From contig NZ_KB902183.1 in the NCBI RefSeq assembly GCF_000379425.1, positions 130 through 64,129 of the forward strand: 64,000 nucleotides of DNA, given 5' to 3'. The position numbers were made by a program, and so were the translations under genes. Positions within the stretch are counted from its first letter, which is position 1, and every line of letters begins with the position of its first letter. Shown piece after piece: positions 27,307-34,923 of the stretch. Below the pieces are notes generated by a model. That model saw only the letters and a list, made by a program, of their open reading frames with translations, was not told the DNA's origin and made no database searches. The stretch is from Corynebacterium lubricantis DSM 45231 (GTDB lineage Bacteria; Actinomycetota; Actinomycetes; Mycobacteriales; Mycobacteriaceae).

Positions 27307-27444
27307 ATGTCAAAGTCACCAGCCCCAATGGCAAAAGTGACACCCACCGCCGGAAACAAAAGTACGGCAACAACTTCATACACCCCACCAATTCATGGCA
27401 ATGAAAACTCAATGAAAGGAGGCTGCCATGACCGCTCTAAATAA
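27307..27444 (+). CDS. possible 45-residue ORF overlapping the ArsC-like gene start
   Basis: An open frame of 45 codons starts at ATG 27307 and ends 17 bases inside the next gene, so its translation would cross that gene's AAGGAGG site. The product would be polar, Thr/Pro/Lys-rich and without recognisable features. It lacks a convincing ribosome binding site of its own. It is listed because the end overlap resembles a coupling or leader arrangement, but it may well be a chance frame. Confidence 0.2.
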   Translation: MSKSPAPMAKVTPTAGNKSTATTSYTPPIHGNENSMKGGCHDRSK

Positions 27445-28030
27445 TATCCGCAAGGACCTGTACGCACGATTTGCGTACGCACTTCCAACTACCACCATCG
27501 ATCAAGTGCTCGATAACGCAGTGGAAACTCACTCGAAGACGGCAAAGGTACAGGATTTCGTTCCCGTACTGGCTGGTCGCGATGCATATGCAGAGCTGAC
27601 GGCTTATGCAGCACCTGCACTGCGCATTGAGTTCGTCTCCCGTGAAAACCAGACCATGGCTCGCGCCGCAGCAGCAATCGCACGTCAGCTCACTGACCGC
27701 CGTGTTGTCGCATCCGTAGCCCCAGCACACCCAGAAAACTCCACCGACGAAATGCTCGAGTGGGTAATGGATGAGCGTGGACTGGTTGCACCTGCAGACA
27801 TGCCTGCCGAAGGTCGCACTGTTCAAGCAGCAGACTTGGTCATCTACATCGGCGAAAACGAGGACCGCGACCGTCGCGGCCGTCGCTTCAAGGTGTGGGA
27901 TGTTGAACGCACCGACGGCATGACCATGGACGAGGTTCGTGAGCTTGTCGACGATCTCACCGCACGCGTTTACGCTGGTGCAGCATCCCTCGGGATCGAA
28001 GTATCTCAGCCAGCTGTGGCCGCTAAGTAA
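27428..28030 (+). CDS. cysteine-free LMW-PTP/arsenate-reductase-like protein with N-terminal helical domain
   Basis: A 200-aa protein. Residues ~1-60 resemble the three-helix-bundle dimerisation domain that precedes some actinobacterial arsenate reductases (RKDLYARFAYALPTTTIDQVLDNAVE). Residues ~65-190 look like the LMW-PTP/ArsC fold: a strand then a P-loop position (RIEFVSRENQTMARAAAAIAR), then AADLVIYIGENEDRDR, KVWDVERTDGMTMDEVRELVDDL. The protein has no cysteine at all: Ser71 occupies the catalytic Cys place and Met77 the place of the P-loop Arg, and the C-terminal acid motif (DP) is missing. It should therefore be catalytically dead as a phosphatase or reductase. AAGGAGG precedes ATG, and codon use (GCA, CTC, CGC, CCA) is that of a highly expressed gene. 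Fold assignment is from pattern memory. Confidence 0.65.
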   Translation: MTALNNIRKDLYARFAYALPTTTIDQVLDNAVETHSKTAKVQDFVPVLAGRDAYAELTAYAAPALRIEFVSRENQTMARAAAAIARQLTDRRVVASVAPAHPENSTDEMLEWVMDERGLVAPADMPAEGRTVQAADLVIYIGENEDRDRRGRRFKVWDVERTDGMTMDEVRELVDDLTARVYAGAASLGIEVSQPAVAAK

Positions 28031-28058
28031 GGCCGGTTGCTAACACAAGCTGAAAACT

Positions 28059-28103
28059 AAAAGAGCCGGGCCAGAACATTCAAAGTTCTGGCCCGGCTCT
28101 TTT
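28059..28103 (+). terminator. strong terminator after the ArsC-like gene
   Basis: A perfect 19-bp stem (AAAAGAGCCGGGCCAGAAC and its complement) with a 7-base loop; flanking A and T runs make it bidirectional. It isolates the small-gene cluster from glfT2. Confidence 0.9.
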
Positions 28104-28227
28104 GTGCGTGCAAGTGCCAAAAGTGTCTCCCGAAAGTGGCCGGTGGCGCGTGCCGTCACATCACTTGAGGGTAGGGAAGCACTACTCTAGAAGTTTGAAG
28201 AGTGTCCCCACACCGAAAGTGAGAAAC

Positions 28228-30192
28228 GTGAACACAGTGCAAGCTGTCGATGTGCTCCAGCGCGTCCTCCTCCCCCGCAAGGGTGAACCGCACGACGTGC
28301 GGATGCTTTACCTCATCGAGGCCGAGCACAACAAAGAGCGCCTCACCTGGCCCGATCGCACCCAAGTCACGGTGCCGGCCGGGGCAGAGGTGTCTTTCCA
28401 AACGTATTTCAATGCCTTCCCGGCATCGTATTGGCGCCGGTGGTCGCAACTCGACCAGGTCATTTTGGCCATGGACCTTAAAGGCTCCGCGACCATCTCG
28501 GTCTACCGCTCGAAGCAAGACGGCACACGTATCTCCGTGACCAATCAGGTCGTTGAGGCAGATGCAGCGGGAAGTGCCCAGCGCGTGGAAATCCCACTGG
28601 CGCTGAAGAACTTCGAAGACGGCGGCTGGCTCTGGTTCGATGTCACCGCAGAAACTGACACAGTCATCTCTAATGCCGGCTGGTACTCCTCGCAGGAACC
28701 CGAAGCGCAGACCATGCCAGACGGCACAAAGGTCGGCCCGTTCGCAAAGGAAGTCGCCGTCGGCATTCCTACCTTCAACCGCCCCGCAGACGCTGTCAAC
28801 GCCCTGCACACGCTTGCGGAAGATCCTGAGGTCCTTGCCGCCATCTCCGACGTGTTGATGCCTGACCAGGGCAATCAGCACCCGGCCGATGAACCGACAT
28901 TTGAACAGGCAAAATCCGATCTCGGCGATCGCCTGCAGATCTTCCCGCAGGGCAACCTGGGCGGTTCCGGCGGTTACTCCCGCATCATGTACGAGGCACT
29001 CGGCCAGACCGATGCACCATACATTCTGTACATGGATGACGATATCGCGATTGAACCGGACTCCATCCTGCGCGCTGTCCAAGCTGCCCGCTACGCGGCA
29101 AGCCCGATCCTGGTCGGCGGCCAAATGCTCAACCTGCAGGATCGCTCCCAGTTGCGCACCTCCGGAGAGGCAGTGAACCCGCATGACTTTATGTGGGGCG
29201 CGGCACCTCACGCGGTCTACGACCACGACTTCGCGAAATACCCACTGGGATTCCTGGGTCGCCCCGAAGACGAGAAAAACCCAGACTCCATAAACTCCCG
29301 CGCGCTGCACCGCCGCGTCGACGTGGACTACAACGGCTGGTGGATGAACCTCTTCCCACGTGTTGTCGCAGAAAAGATGGGCCTGCCGCTGCCACTGTTT
29401 ATTAAGTGGGACGACACCGAGTATGCGCTGCGCGCCAAGCAGGCAGGTTTCCCAACGGTGACCTGGCCCGGTGCCGCGATCTGGCACATGGCGTGGGCAG
29501 ATAAAGATGACGCGATTGATTGGCAGGCATATTTCCACCTGCGCAACCGTCTCATCGTGGCATCGATGTACCACGAGGGCGATGTCGAGGGCATTTTGAA
29601 GTCCATGCTGAAGTCCACCTATAAGCACATCATGTGCATGGAATACTCCACGCTGGCCATCCAAATCGAGGCCATGAAGGACTTCCTCAAGGGCCCAGAT
29701 CAGCTCTTCGACATCCTGGAGACCGCACTGCCACGCGTGAACAAACTGCGCCAGAACTACTCCGATGCAGTCATCATTGAGTCCGCCGCCGAACTTCCAC
29801 CGGCCACGGGCGCGCCGGGCGTACCCACCCGCAACATCGGTGGACGTCTCGCCAAAATCAAGAAGATCCCATGGGCTGTCAAGGGATTGAAGCATCTCGT
29901 GCAGAAAGAGGACCGCGCCCACTGGGAAGCACCTCAGCTCAACCTCACACCAGACGAGGCACGCTGGTTCACGCTCTCGCGCGTCGATTCGGCAACCGTG
30001 TCCACCGCCGGTGGCACCGGTGTGGCCTTCCGCAAGCGCGACCGCGACCTCGCGAAAGAGCTTCTCGACGAGACCAAGTCGCTGCACAAGCAGATCAGCG
30101 AGAACTGGGACGACCTCAAGTCCAGCTACCGCGCCGCAAAACCACAATTGACTGCCCGCGAGAGCTGGAAGAAGGTATTTGATGAGCAGTAA
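28228..30192 (+). CDS. glfT2: galactofuranosyltransferase GlfT2
   Basis: Processive UDP-galactofuranose transferase (654 aa from GTG 28228) that builds the alternating beta-1,5/1,6 galactan on the lipid-linked primer at the cytoplasmic membrane face. An N-terminal beta-sandwich of ~165 residues precedes the GT-A catalytic domain. The metal-binding triad DDD is at residues 270-272 within YMDDDIAIEPDS; NLGGSGGYSR and WHMAWADKDDAIDW are further family landmarks. The C-terminal part is helical. The longer frame back to 28102 starts inside the terminator, so it is rejected. It overlaps the PAP2 gene by 11 bp and starts an envelope operon glfT2-PAP2-ubiA, probably running on to aftB. Confidence 0.96.
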   Translation: MNTVQAVDVLQRVLLPRKGEPHDVRMLYLIEAEHNKERLTWPDRTQVTVPAGAEVSFQTYFNAFPASYWRRWSQLDQVILAMDLKGSATISVYRSKQDGTRISVTNQVVEADAAGSAQRVEIPLALKNFEDGGWLWFDVTAETDTVISNAGWYSSQEPEAQTMPDGTKVGPFAKEVAVGIPTFNRPADAVNALHTLAEDPEVLAAISDVLMPDQGNQHPADEPTFEQAKSDLGDRLQIFPQGNLGGSGGYSRIMYEALGQTDAPYILYMDDDIAIEPDSILRAVQAARYAASPILVGGQMLNLQDRSQLRTSGEAVNPHDFMWGAAPHAVYDHDFAKYPLGFLGRPEDEKNPDSINSRALHRRVDVDYNGWWMNLFPRVVAEKMGLPLPLFIKWDDTEYALRAKQAGFPTVTWPGAAIWHMAWADKDDAIDWQAYFHLRNRLIVASMYHEGDVEGILKSMLKSTYKHIMCMEYSTLAIQIEAMKDFLKGPDQLFDILETALPRVNKLRQNYSDAVIIESAAELPPATGAPGVPTRNIGGRLAKIKKIPWAVKGLKHLVQKEDRAHWEAPQLNLTPDEARWFTLSRVDSATVSTAGGTGVAFRKRDRDLAKELLDETKSLHKQISENWDDLKSSYRAAKPQLTARESWKKVFDEQ

Positions 30193-30688
30193 AGAAGTTG
30201 ACCTGCTGGTCAAAATTCAAGACGCGCTCTACGACGTTCCCGGTGTCGTGCCTGGCGCACGCACGCTGTCCCACTTCGGCGAGCACTCCCTGGGCTGGAT
30301 GGGACTATCCGCGGCGGGGGCAATCGTCGATAAGCCTCGACAGCGCAAGTGGATCGCACTCGGTGCCGGTGCCTTTACGGCGCATGCCGCCTCCGTGGTG
30401 CTCAAGCGCATCGTGCGCCGCAAGCGCCCCAGCGATCCGCGCATCAAAATTGGAGTGGGAACGCCATCGAAGCTGTCATTCCCTTCATCACATGCGACGA
30501 GCACCACAGCCGCAATGGTGAGTTTGGCTGACATCACGGGCTCGAAGGTGCCGTATATTGGAATTCCTATTATGATGACCTCCCGCATGATTTTGGGAGT
30601 GCACTACCCGACGGACACCCTTGCTGGTGCTGTCCTGGGCGCGGCGTGCGCGCGTGCTGCGATTGAAATCGAGAGGAAAACGGCGTGA
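30182..30688 (+). CDS. PAP2-family membrane phosphatase (Rv3807c-like)
   Basis: Membrane phosphatase (168 aa). The three PAP2 motifs are present: KRIVRRKRPSDPR, SFPSSHATS and SRMILGVHYPTDTLAG. Its fixed position between GlfT2 and the UbiA-type transferase matches M. tuberculosis Rv3807c, proposed to dephosphorylate decaprenyl-phosphoryl-5-phosphoribose on the way to decaprenyl-phosphoryl-arabinose. The ATG at 30182 is preferred over the TTG immediately before it. The end overlaps ubiA by 4 bp (GTGA), so the product is coupled to both neighbours. Confidence 0.9.
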   Translation: MSSKEVDLLVKIQDALYDVPGVVPGARTLSHFGEHSLGWMGLSAAGAIVDKPRQRKWIALGAGAFTAHAASVVLKRIVRRKRPSDPRIKIGVGTPSKLSFPSSHATSTTAAMVSLADITGSKVPYIGIPIMMTSRMILGVHYPTDTLAGAVLGAACARAAIEIERKTA

Positions 30689-31677
30689 GCGAGCCACAAA
30701 ACGAGCAAGTAGACGAGCCATTTTTGAAGTCGGAGCCTCACACCGAGGGCGTCGACTATAACCGTAAGAAGAAACCACCGAAGAACCTCCTTGATGCAAT
30801 GATCAAGGGTCTGCGTCCGAAGCAGTGGGTCAAGAATGTCCTCGTTGTTGCGGCGCCATTGGCCGCCGGCGCGGAGGCTTTCAACTCCCGCACCCTGCTC
30901 GACGTGGCTCTTGCCTTCGTTGTGTTCTGTCTGGCGGCCTCCTCGATCTACCTGGTCAACGATGCACGCGACGTTGACTCTGACCGTGAGCACCCCACCA
31001 AGCGTTTCCGCCCGATCGCTTCGGGCATGCTGCCGATCAACCTGGCCTACGCCATGGCGGTCGTGCTAATTATCCTGGCGATCGGCCTGTCCTTCCTGGC
31101 CACCTCGGGAGCTGCGCTGGCCACAGTCGTCGGTGTCTACATCGCGCTGCAGCTGGGGTACTGCTTCGGCTGGAAGCACATCCCAGTCATTGACATCGCC
31201 CTAGTGTCCTCCGGCTTCATGCTGCGCGCAATGGCCGGTGGTGTGGCCGCCGGCATCGAGCTGTCGCAGTGGTTCTTGCTGGTCGCAGCTTTTGGTTCGC
31301 TGTTCATGGCCTCCGGTAAGCGCTACGCGGAGCTGTTGCTCTCGGAGCGCACGGGTGCCAAGATCCGCAAGGCGCTGCAGGGCTACACACCGACCTACCT
31401 GCGCTTTGTGTGGACTTTGGCTGCTACGGCCGTGGTGATGAGCTACGCGCTGTGGGCCTTCGAACTCGCCAGCGTGCCAGGTCCGGGTTCGCTCTGGTAC
31501 CAGATTTCGCTGGTTCCATTCGTGATCGCGATCCTGCGCTACGCCGCGGACGTCGACCGTGGACACGGTGGCGCCCCCGACGAGATCGCCCTGAACGACC
31601 GCGTGTTGCAGCTTCTCGCCCTTGCTTGGCTCGCCTGCATTGTGATGGCGGTCTACGTCATCCCCGCAGTGGCATAA
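30685..31677 (+). CDS. ubiA: decaprenyl-phosphate phosphoribosyltransferase (DPPR synthase, UbiA family)
   Basis: Polytopic UbiA-superfamily transferase (330 aa) joining phosphoribosyl pyrophosphate to decaprenyl phosphate, the first committed step toward decaprenyl-phosphoryl-arabinose. About 45 hydrophilic residues precede nine predicted membrane helices. The first Asp-rich motif is in VNDARDVDSDREHPTKRFRP; a second acidic motif occurs in YAADVDRGHGGAPDE. GTG start overlaps the PAP2 stop (GTGA), after GAGAGGA. Homologue of Rv3806c, whose product is essential for arabinan synthesis. Confidence 0.94.
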   Translation: MSEPQNEQVDEPFLKSEPHTEGVDYNRKKKPPKNLLDAMIKGLRPKQWVKNVLVVAAPLAAGAEAFNSRTLLDVALAFVVFCLAASSIYLVNDARDVDSDREHPTKRFRPIASGMLPINLAYAMAVVLIILAIGLSFLATSGAALATVVGVYIALQLGYCFGWKHIPVIDIALVSSGFMLRAMAGGVAAGIELSQWFLLVAAFGSLFMASGKRYAELLLSERTGAKIRKALQGYTPTYLRFVWTLAATAVVMSYALWAFELASVPGPGSLWYQISLVPFVIAILRYAADVDRGHGGAPDEIALNDRVLQLLALAWLACIVMAVYVIPAVA

Positions 31678-31714
31678 TGCTTGATACGTAACCCGCTGAT
31701 GTAGCATCACTTCC

Positions 31715-33517
31715 ATGACGAAAAACGCCCGCATTTCCCTGATTGTCTCCGCAATCATCGCGGGCTTTTTTGCATTTTATGGCGGCTGGCAGCGCCGCTG
31801 GATGAGCGACGACGGACTCATCGTCCTGCGCACCGTGCGCAATCTTCTCGCCGGAAACGGCCCCGTCTTTAACGCCGGCGAGCGCGTCGAAGCCAATACC
31901 TCCACGTTGTGGCAGTACATGATCGCAGCCGTCGCGTGGGTCACTGATGGCCGGCTCGAGACGATTGCCATGTGGCTCGCATTAGGCTTGACGACGATTG
32001 CAGCTGTGGTTGCCGTGCTGGCCAGCGGGAAGTACTACGGCGGAATCGTCGCACCGTTTGGAATTTTGATCTACTTCGCGCTGCCACCAGCCCGCGATTT
32101 CTCGACTTCTGGTTTGGAGTGGGGCCTGTCGCTGGCGTGGATCGCCGTGTGGTGGGCCTTGCTGGTGAGCTGGGCGAAACCAGGGGGCAAGCGGGCCCAA
32201 CTGCCAGTGGGATACTGGTTAGCTTTCTGGTCCGGTCTGTCGTGGTTGGTCCGTCCGGAGTTGGCGCTCTACGGTGGCCTGACCGGCATCGTGTTGCTGG
32301 CGGCGACGCGTGGGAATTGGAAGCAGATCCTCGGGATCCTGGCTGCCGCGCTGCCACTGCCCGCCGCATACCAAATTTTCCGCATGGGCTATTACGGTCT
32401 ACTCACACCACATACGGCGGTAGCAAAGTCGGCGTCCGATTCGGAATGGGGCGCAGGCTTTGGCTACGCCTGGGACCTCCTTGCTCCCTATGCGCTCTAC
32501 CTGCCACTGATTGCAGCAGTGGGCCTGGCGATCTGGCTGGGGAAGTCCACCCACGGCCGCGAGCGCACCATCGTGGCTCTGGTCTACGTTGTCGCGGCGT
32601 TGCACGTCCTTTATATCCTGCGCGTCGGCGGCGACTTCATGCACGGCAGGATGTGGCTGCTTCCGCTGTTCGCATTCTTGCTGCCGCTGATGGTGGTCCC
32701 GCTTAATAAAGTCACCGGTGCGATTATCGCGGCGGTGGCCGTCTGGGCCAGCGTGATTGTTGTCCGCGCTCACCCCATCGATTGGGAAGAATTCGAGACA
32801 GAAGAACTCACTATTGTCGACGAGCGCGAATTCTGGTCGAACGCCACGTTGTCCGAGCCTGGTCACCCACCGCAGTATGCGGAAGATTTCCTCCCGGCCA
32901 AGGTGCTCAGCCCGGACTGGCATACACGTCTTGATCAGGCGCGTGAGCAGAACTCCGCGCAGATGATTTTGATTAGCTTGCAGCAGGAACCCGAGGAGCG
33001 CTACTCCTGGGCGCTACTGCCACGCACGACTGCGGAGACCGACCTGAAGGCGCAACCCACCACGCTGTATCTGATCAACCTGGGAATGACCAGTATGAAT
33101 GCTGATCTCGACGTGCGGGTGCTCGACACCGTCGGGCTCTCCACCCCACTTGCCGCCAGGATGCCGCGCAATCCCGACGGTCGCATCGGACACGATAAGC
33201 ATCTGCCACTGGAATGGCAGGTTGCCGATACCGCGGTGGACCTCGATCAGCTGCCGTCGTGGATCGATGAGACTGAAGCGAAGCAGGCTCGTGCTGCCTT
33301 GCGCTCTCCGGAGATTGCAGAGCTGCTTGCAACCTCACGGGAACCTATGAGTTTTGAGCGTTTCTGGAAAAATATTAAATTTTCTTTAACTGATGGTCGA
33401 ACCTTGGAGATTTCTGACAACGCACTAAACTACCTGGATATGGAAACAAAAGAAAAAATTAATGCGGGAGAAGACCCCGGATTAGCGGGAAATCAAATTG
33501 CCTGGTTGGACCGATAG
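31715..33517 (+). CDS. aftB: terminal arabinofuranosyltransferase AftB
   Basis: GT-C membrane glycosyltransferase (600 aa) that adds the terminal beta-1,2-arabinofuranose residues of arabinan, using decaprenyl-phosphoryl-arabinose outside the membrane. A signal-anchor helix (about 8-24) precedes the conserved acidic RWMSDDGL motif (Asp32-Asp33) in the first periplasmic loop; around nine to ten membrane helices reach to ~365, followed by a soluble C-terminal domain of ~240 residues. Homologue of Rv3805c. It begins 37 bp after ubiA with no terminator between. The last ~50 codons are AT-rich compared with the rest. Confidence 0.93.
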   Translation: MTKNARISLIVSAIIAGFFAFYGGWQRRWMSDDGLIVLRTVRNLLAGNGPVFNAGERVEANTSTLWQYMIAAVAWVTDGRLETIAMWLALGLTTIAAVVAVLASGKYYGGIVAPFGILIYFALPPARDFSTSGLEWGLSLAWIAVWWALLVSWAKPGGKRAQLPVGYWLAFWSGLSWLVRPELALYGGLTGIVLLAATRGNWKQILGILAAALPLPAAYQIFRMGYYGLLTPHTAVAKSASDSEWGAGFGYAWDLLAPYALYLPLIAAVGLAIWLGKSTHGRERTIVALVYVVAALHVLYILRVGGDFMHGRMWLLPLFAFLLPLMVVPLNKVTGAIIAAVAVWASVIVVRAHPIDWEEFETEELTIVDEREFWSNATLSEPGHPPQYAEDFLPAKVLSPDWHTRLDQAREQNSAQMILISLQQEPEERYSWALLPRTTAETDLKAQPTTLYLINLGMTSMNADLDVRVLDTVGLSTPLAARMPRNPDGRIGHDKHLPLEWQVADTAVDLDQLPSWIDETEAKQARAALRSPEIAELLATSREPMSFERFWKNIKFSLTDGRTLEISDNALNYLDMETKEKINAGEDPGLAGNQIAWLDR

Positions 33518-33527
33518 ATAATAAATT

Positions 33528-33544
33528 GGTAACGTGCAGGTAAC
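33528..33544 (+). promoter_or_regulatory. GGTAAC direct repeat upstream of the mycolyltransferase gene
   Basis: GGTAAC-GTGCA-GGTAAC: two identical hexamers with a 5-bp spacer (11-bp period), located 56-72 bp before the cmt2 start. The layout fits an OmpR-class response-regulator site; MtrA, which controls envelope genes in this order, is a reasonable candidate but is not proven. Confidence 0.4.
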
Positions 33545-33599
33545 AATCGGCGATATTTCAACGAAAGCCAAAGAATTCCGAAGCATTTCGAGGAGAAAC

Positions 33600-34622
33600 A
33601 TGTCCGTAATTACTGTCGCGCGGCGCCGCATCGTTGCACTTATTGCAGCTATCGCGACTGCTGTTTCGCTCATGGTAGTCGGCGCTGCATCCGCAGACGC
33701 TGCCAACCGTGACGGGCTTCGCGCAGACGCAACCGGAACCTGTGAATGGGACCCAGTAAAATACTGGGTCCAGCGCTGTGACGTATGGTCACAGGCAACT
33801 GGTAGCAATATTACCGTGCAGATCCAGCCAGCAAAGAACGGCGGCAACGCTGGTCTTTACCTGCTTGACGGCCTGCGCGCTACCGATCGCACCAACGCTT
33901 GGCTTTACGATGTCAATGCGGCAAAGACCTACGTCAACGACAACATCACCTTGGTCATGCCAATCGGTGGTGCAGGCTCCTTCTACGCTGACTGGGATGC
34001 TCCTGCAACCTATGACGTGAACAACCCTGTGAACTACCAGTGGGAAACCTTCCTCACCTCGGAGCTTCCTGCATACCTGCAGCGCAACTTTGGCGTCAGC
34101 CCAACCAATAACTCCATCGCGGGTCTGTCTATGGGCGGCACCGCCGCACTGAACCTGGCTGCGAAGCACCCAGCACAGTTCCGTCAGGCACTGTCATACT
34201 CTGGTTACCTCACCACCACATTGCCAGGTGCCCAGACCATCCTGCGCTTCGCGCTGCTGGATGCCGGCGGGTTCAACCTCAACGCTATGTACGGTTCGCT
34301 GATCTCTCCTCGTCGCTTCGAAAACGATCCGTTCCTGAACATGGGCGGTCTGCGTGGCAAGGATGTCTACGTCTCCGCAGGTACCGGTAGTCCATCTCGC
34401 GCCGATGCAAACGTCAAGCCTGAGCACCAGGCATCCGGCGCTGCGCTCGAGGTCTTGGCTAACGCTTCCACTCGCCTGTGGGCTCTGAAGGCACACGCTG
34501 AAGGCGTCGGCCCAACCGAGAACTACCCACCGTTCGGTCTACACAACTGGAACCAGTTCGGTTACCAGCTGGAGCAAACCCGTCCACGCGTTCTGAACAC
34601 CATGAACGCCTGGGGCTGGTAA
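33600..34622 (+). CDS. cmt2: trehalose corynomycolyltransferase (Ag85-like)
   Basis: Secreted mycolyltransferase (340 aa) moving corynomycolate from trehalose monocorynomycolate to arabinogalactan or a second trehalose. The ATG at 33600 has GAGGAGAAAC before it. The signal peptide ends near ASADAAN (about residue 36). It has an alpha/beta-hydrolase fold with nucleophile elbow AGLSMGG (Ser177), an acidic stretch SRADANVKPE and the C-terminal HNWNQFGYQL His. It lacks the LGFP C-terminal repeats of the adjacent Cop1. The symbol follows the C. glutamicum paralogue in the same position. A terminator follows. Confidence 0.92.
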   Translation: MSVITVARRRIVALIAAIATAVSLMVVGAASADAANRDGLRADATGTCEWDPVKYWVQRCDVWSQATGSNITVQIQPAKNGGNAGLYLLDGLRATDRTNAWLYDVNAAKTYVNDNITLVMPIGGAGSFYADWDAPATYDVNNPVNYQWETFLTSELPAYLQRNFGVSPTNNSIAGLSMGGTAALNLAAKHPAQFRQALSYSGYLTTTLPGAQTILRFALLDAGGFNLNAMYGSLISPRRFENDPFLNMGGLRGKDVYVSAGTGSPSRADANVKPEHQASGAALEVLANASTRLWALKAHAEGVGPTENYPPFGLHNWNQFGYQLEQTRPRVLNTMNAWGW

Positions 34623-34648
34623 TCCCTAGCTCGGAATAGCTGCAAATT

Positions 34649-34683
34649 CTCGCCGTGCACGAAAGTGCACGGCGAGTTTTGTT
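34649..34683 (+). terminator. terminator after cmt2
   Basis: A 12-bp perfect stem CTCGCCGTGCAC / GTGCACGGCGAG with loop GAAA, followed by TTTTGTTGTTTTT. Confidence 0.88.
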
Positions 34684-34739
34684 GTTTTTGGGAAAAGCGA
34701 GTATGAAGAACTTCAAGAAGGTTACGACGATTCGGAGTG

Positions 34740-34780
34740 TCGCCTCACAAAGTCTAAAGTTGAACTTAAACTTGAGGCGA
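34740..34780. promoter_or_regulatory. nested inverted repeat upstream of cop1
   Basis: Arms TCGCCTCA (34740-34747) and TGAGGCGA (34773-34780) enclose a smaller palindrome AAGTTGAACTT (34757-34767). It has no T-run, so an operator is more likely than a terminator. Confidence 0.35.
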
Positions 34781-34819
34781 TACTTACCGACTAGTACCGC
34801 TAACGCAAAAACCAATGCA

Positions 34820-34875
34820 CTATCGCGGACAAGGCGTCTGCCTGGGGGAGGGGAACCCTCAGGAAACGCCGATAG
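34820..34875 (+). other. structured 5' leader element before cop1
   Basis: Three consecutive pairings form one long imperfect hairpin: CTATCG with CGATAG, GGCGT with ACGCC, then CCTG-GGG with CCC-CAGG around the loop AGGGGAA. It ends ~48 bases before the cop1 ATG, so it would be in the leader of the mRNA if transcription starts upstream of it. I could not match it to a known riboswitch class. Confidence 0.4.
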
Positions 34876-34923
34876 AGCAGTGGTTTGCTTGTGTCCATTC
34901 GACGTATTCAAGGACAGGAATTC

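Larger units (their letters stand above)
34623..34923 (+). other. intergenic region between the two mycolyltransferase genes
   Basis: This 301-bp gap holds the cmt2 terminator, a nested inverted repeat at 34740-34780 (TCGCCTCA and TGAGGCGA arms around AAGTTGAACTT) and a long imperfect stem-loop at 34820-34875, all before the cop1 start. No credible gene: the frame 34655-34951 lacks a ribosome binding site and runs into cop1. Confidence 0.6.

Noticed and set aside
28156-30213. 685-codon minus-strand frame opposite glfT2
   Set aside because: Shadow frame; GlfT2 catalytic DDD and family blocks are on the plus strand.
34820-34875. c-di-AMP (ydaO) riboswitch
   Set aside because: The GGGGAACC loop is suggestive, but the conserved downstream GGGUGAAUC-type core and the pseudo-twofold layout are not present.
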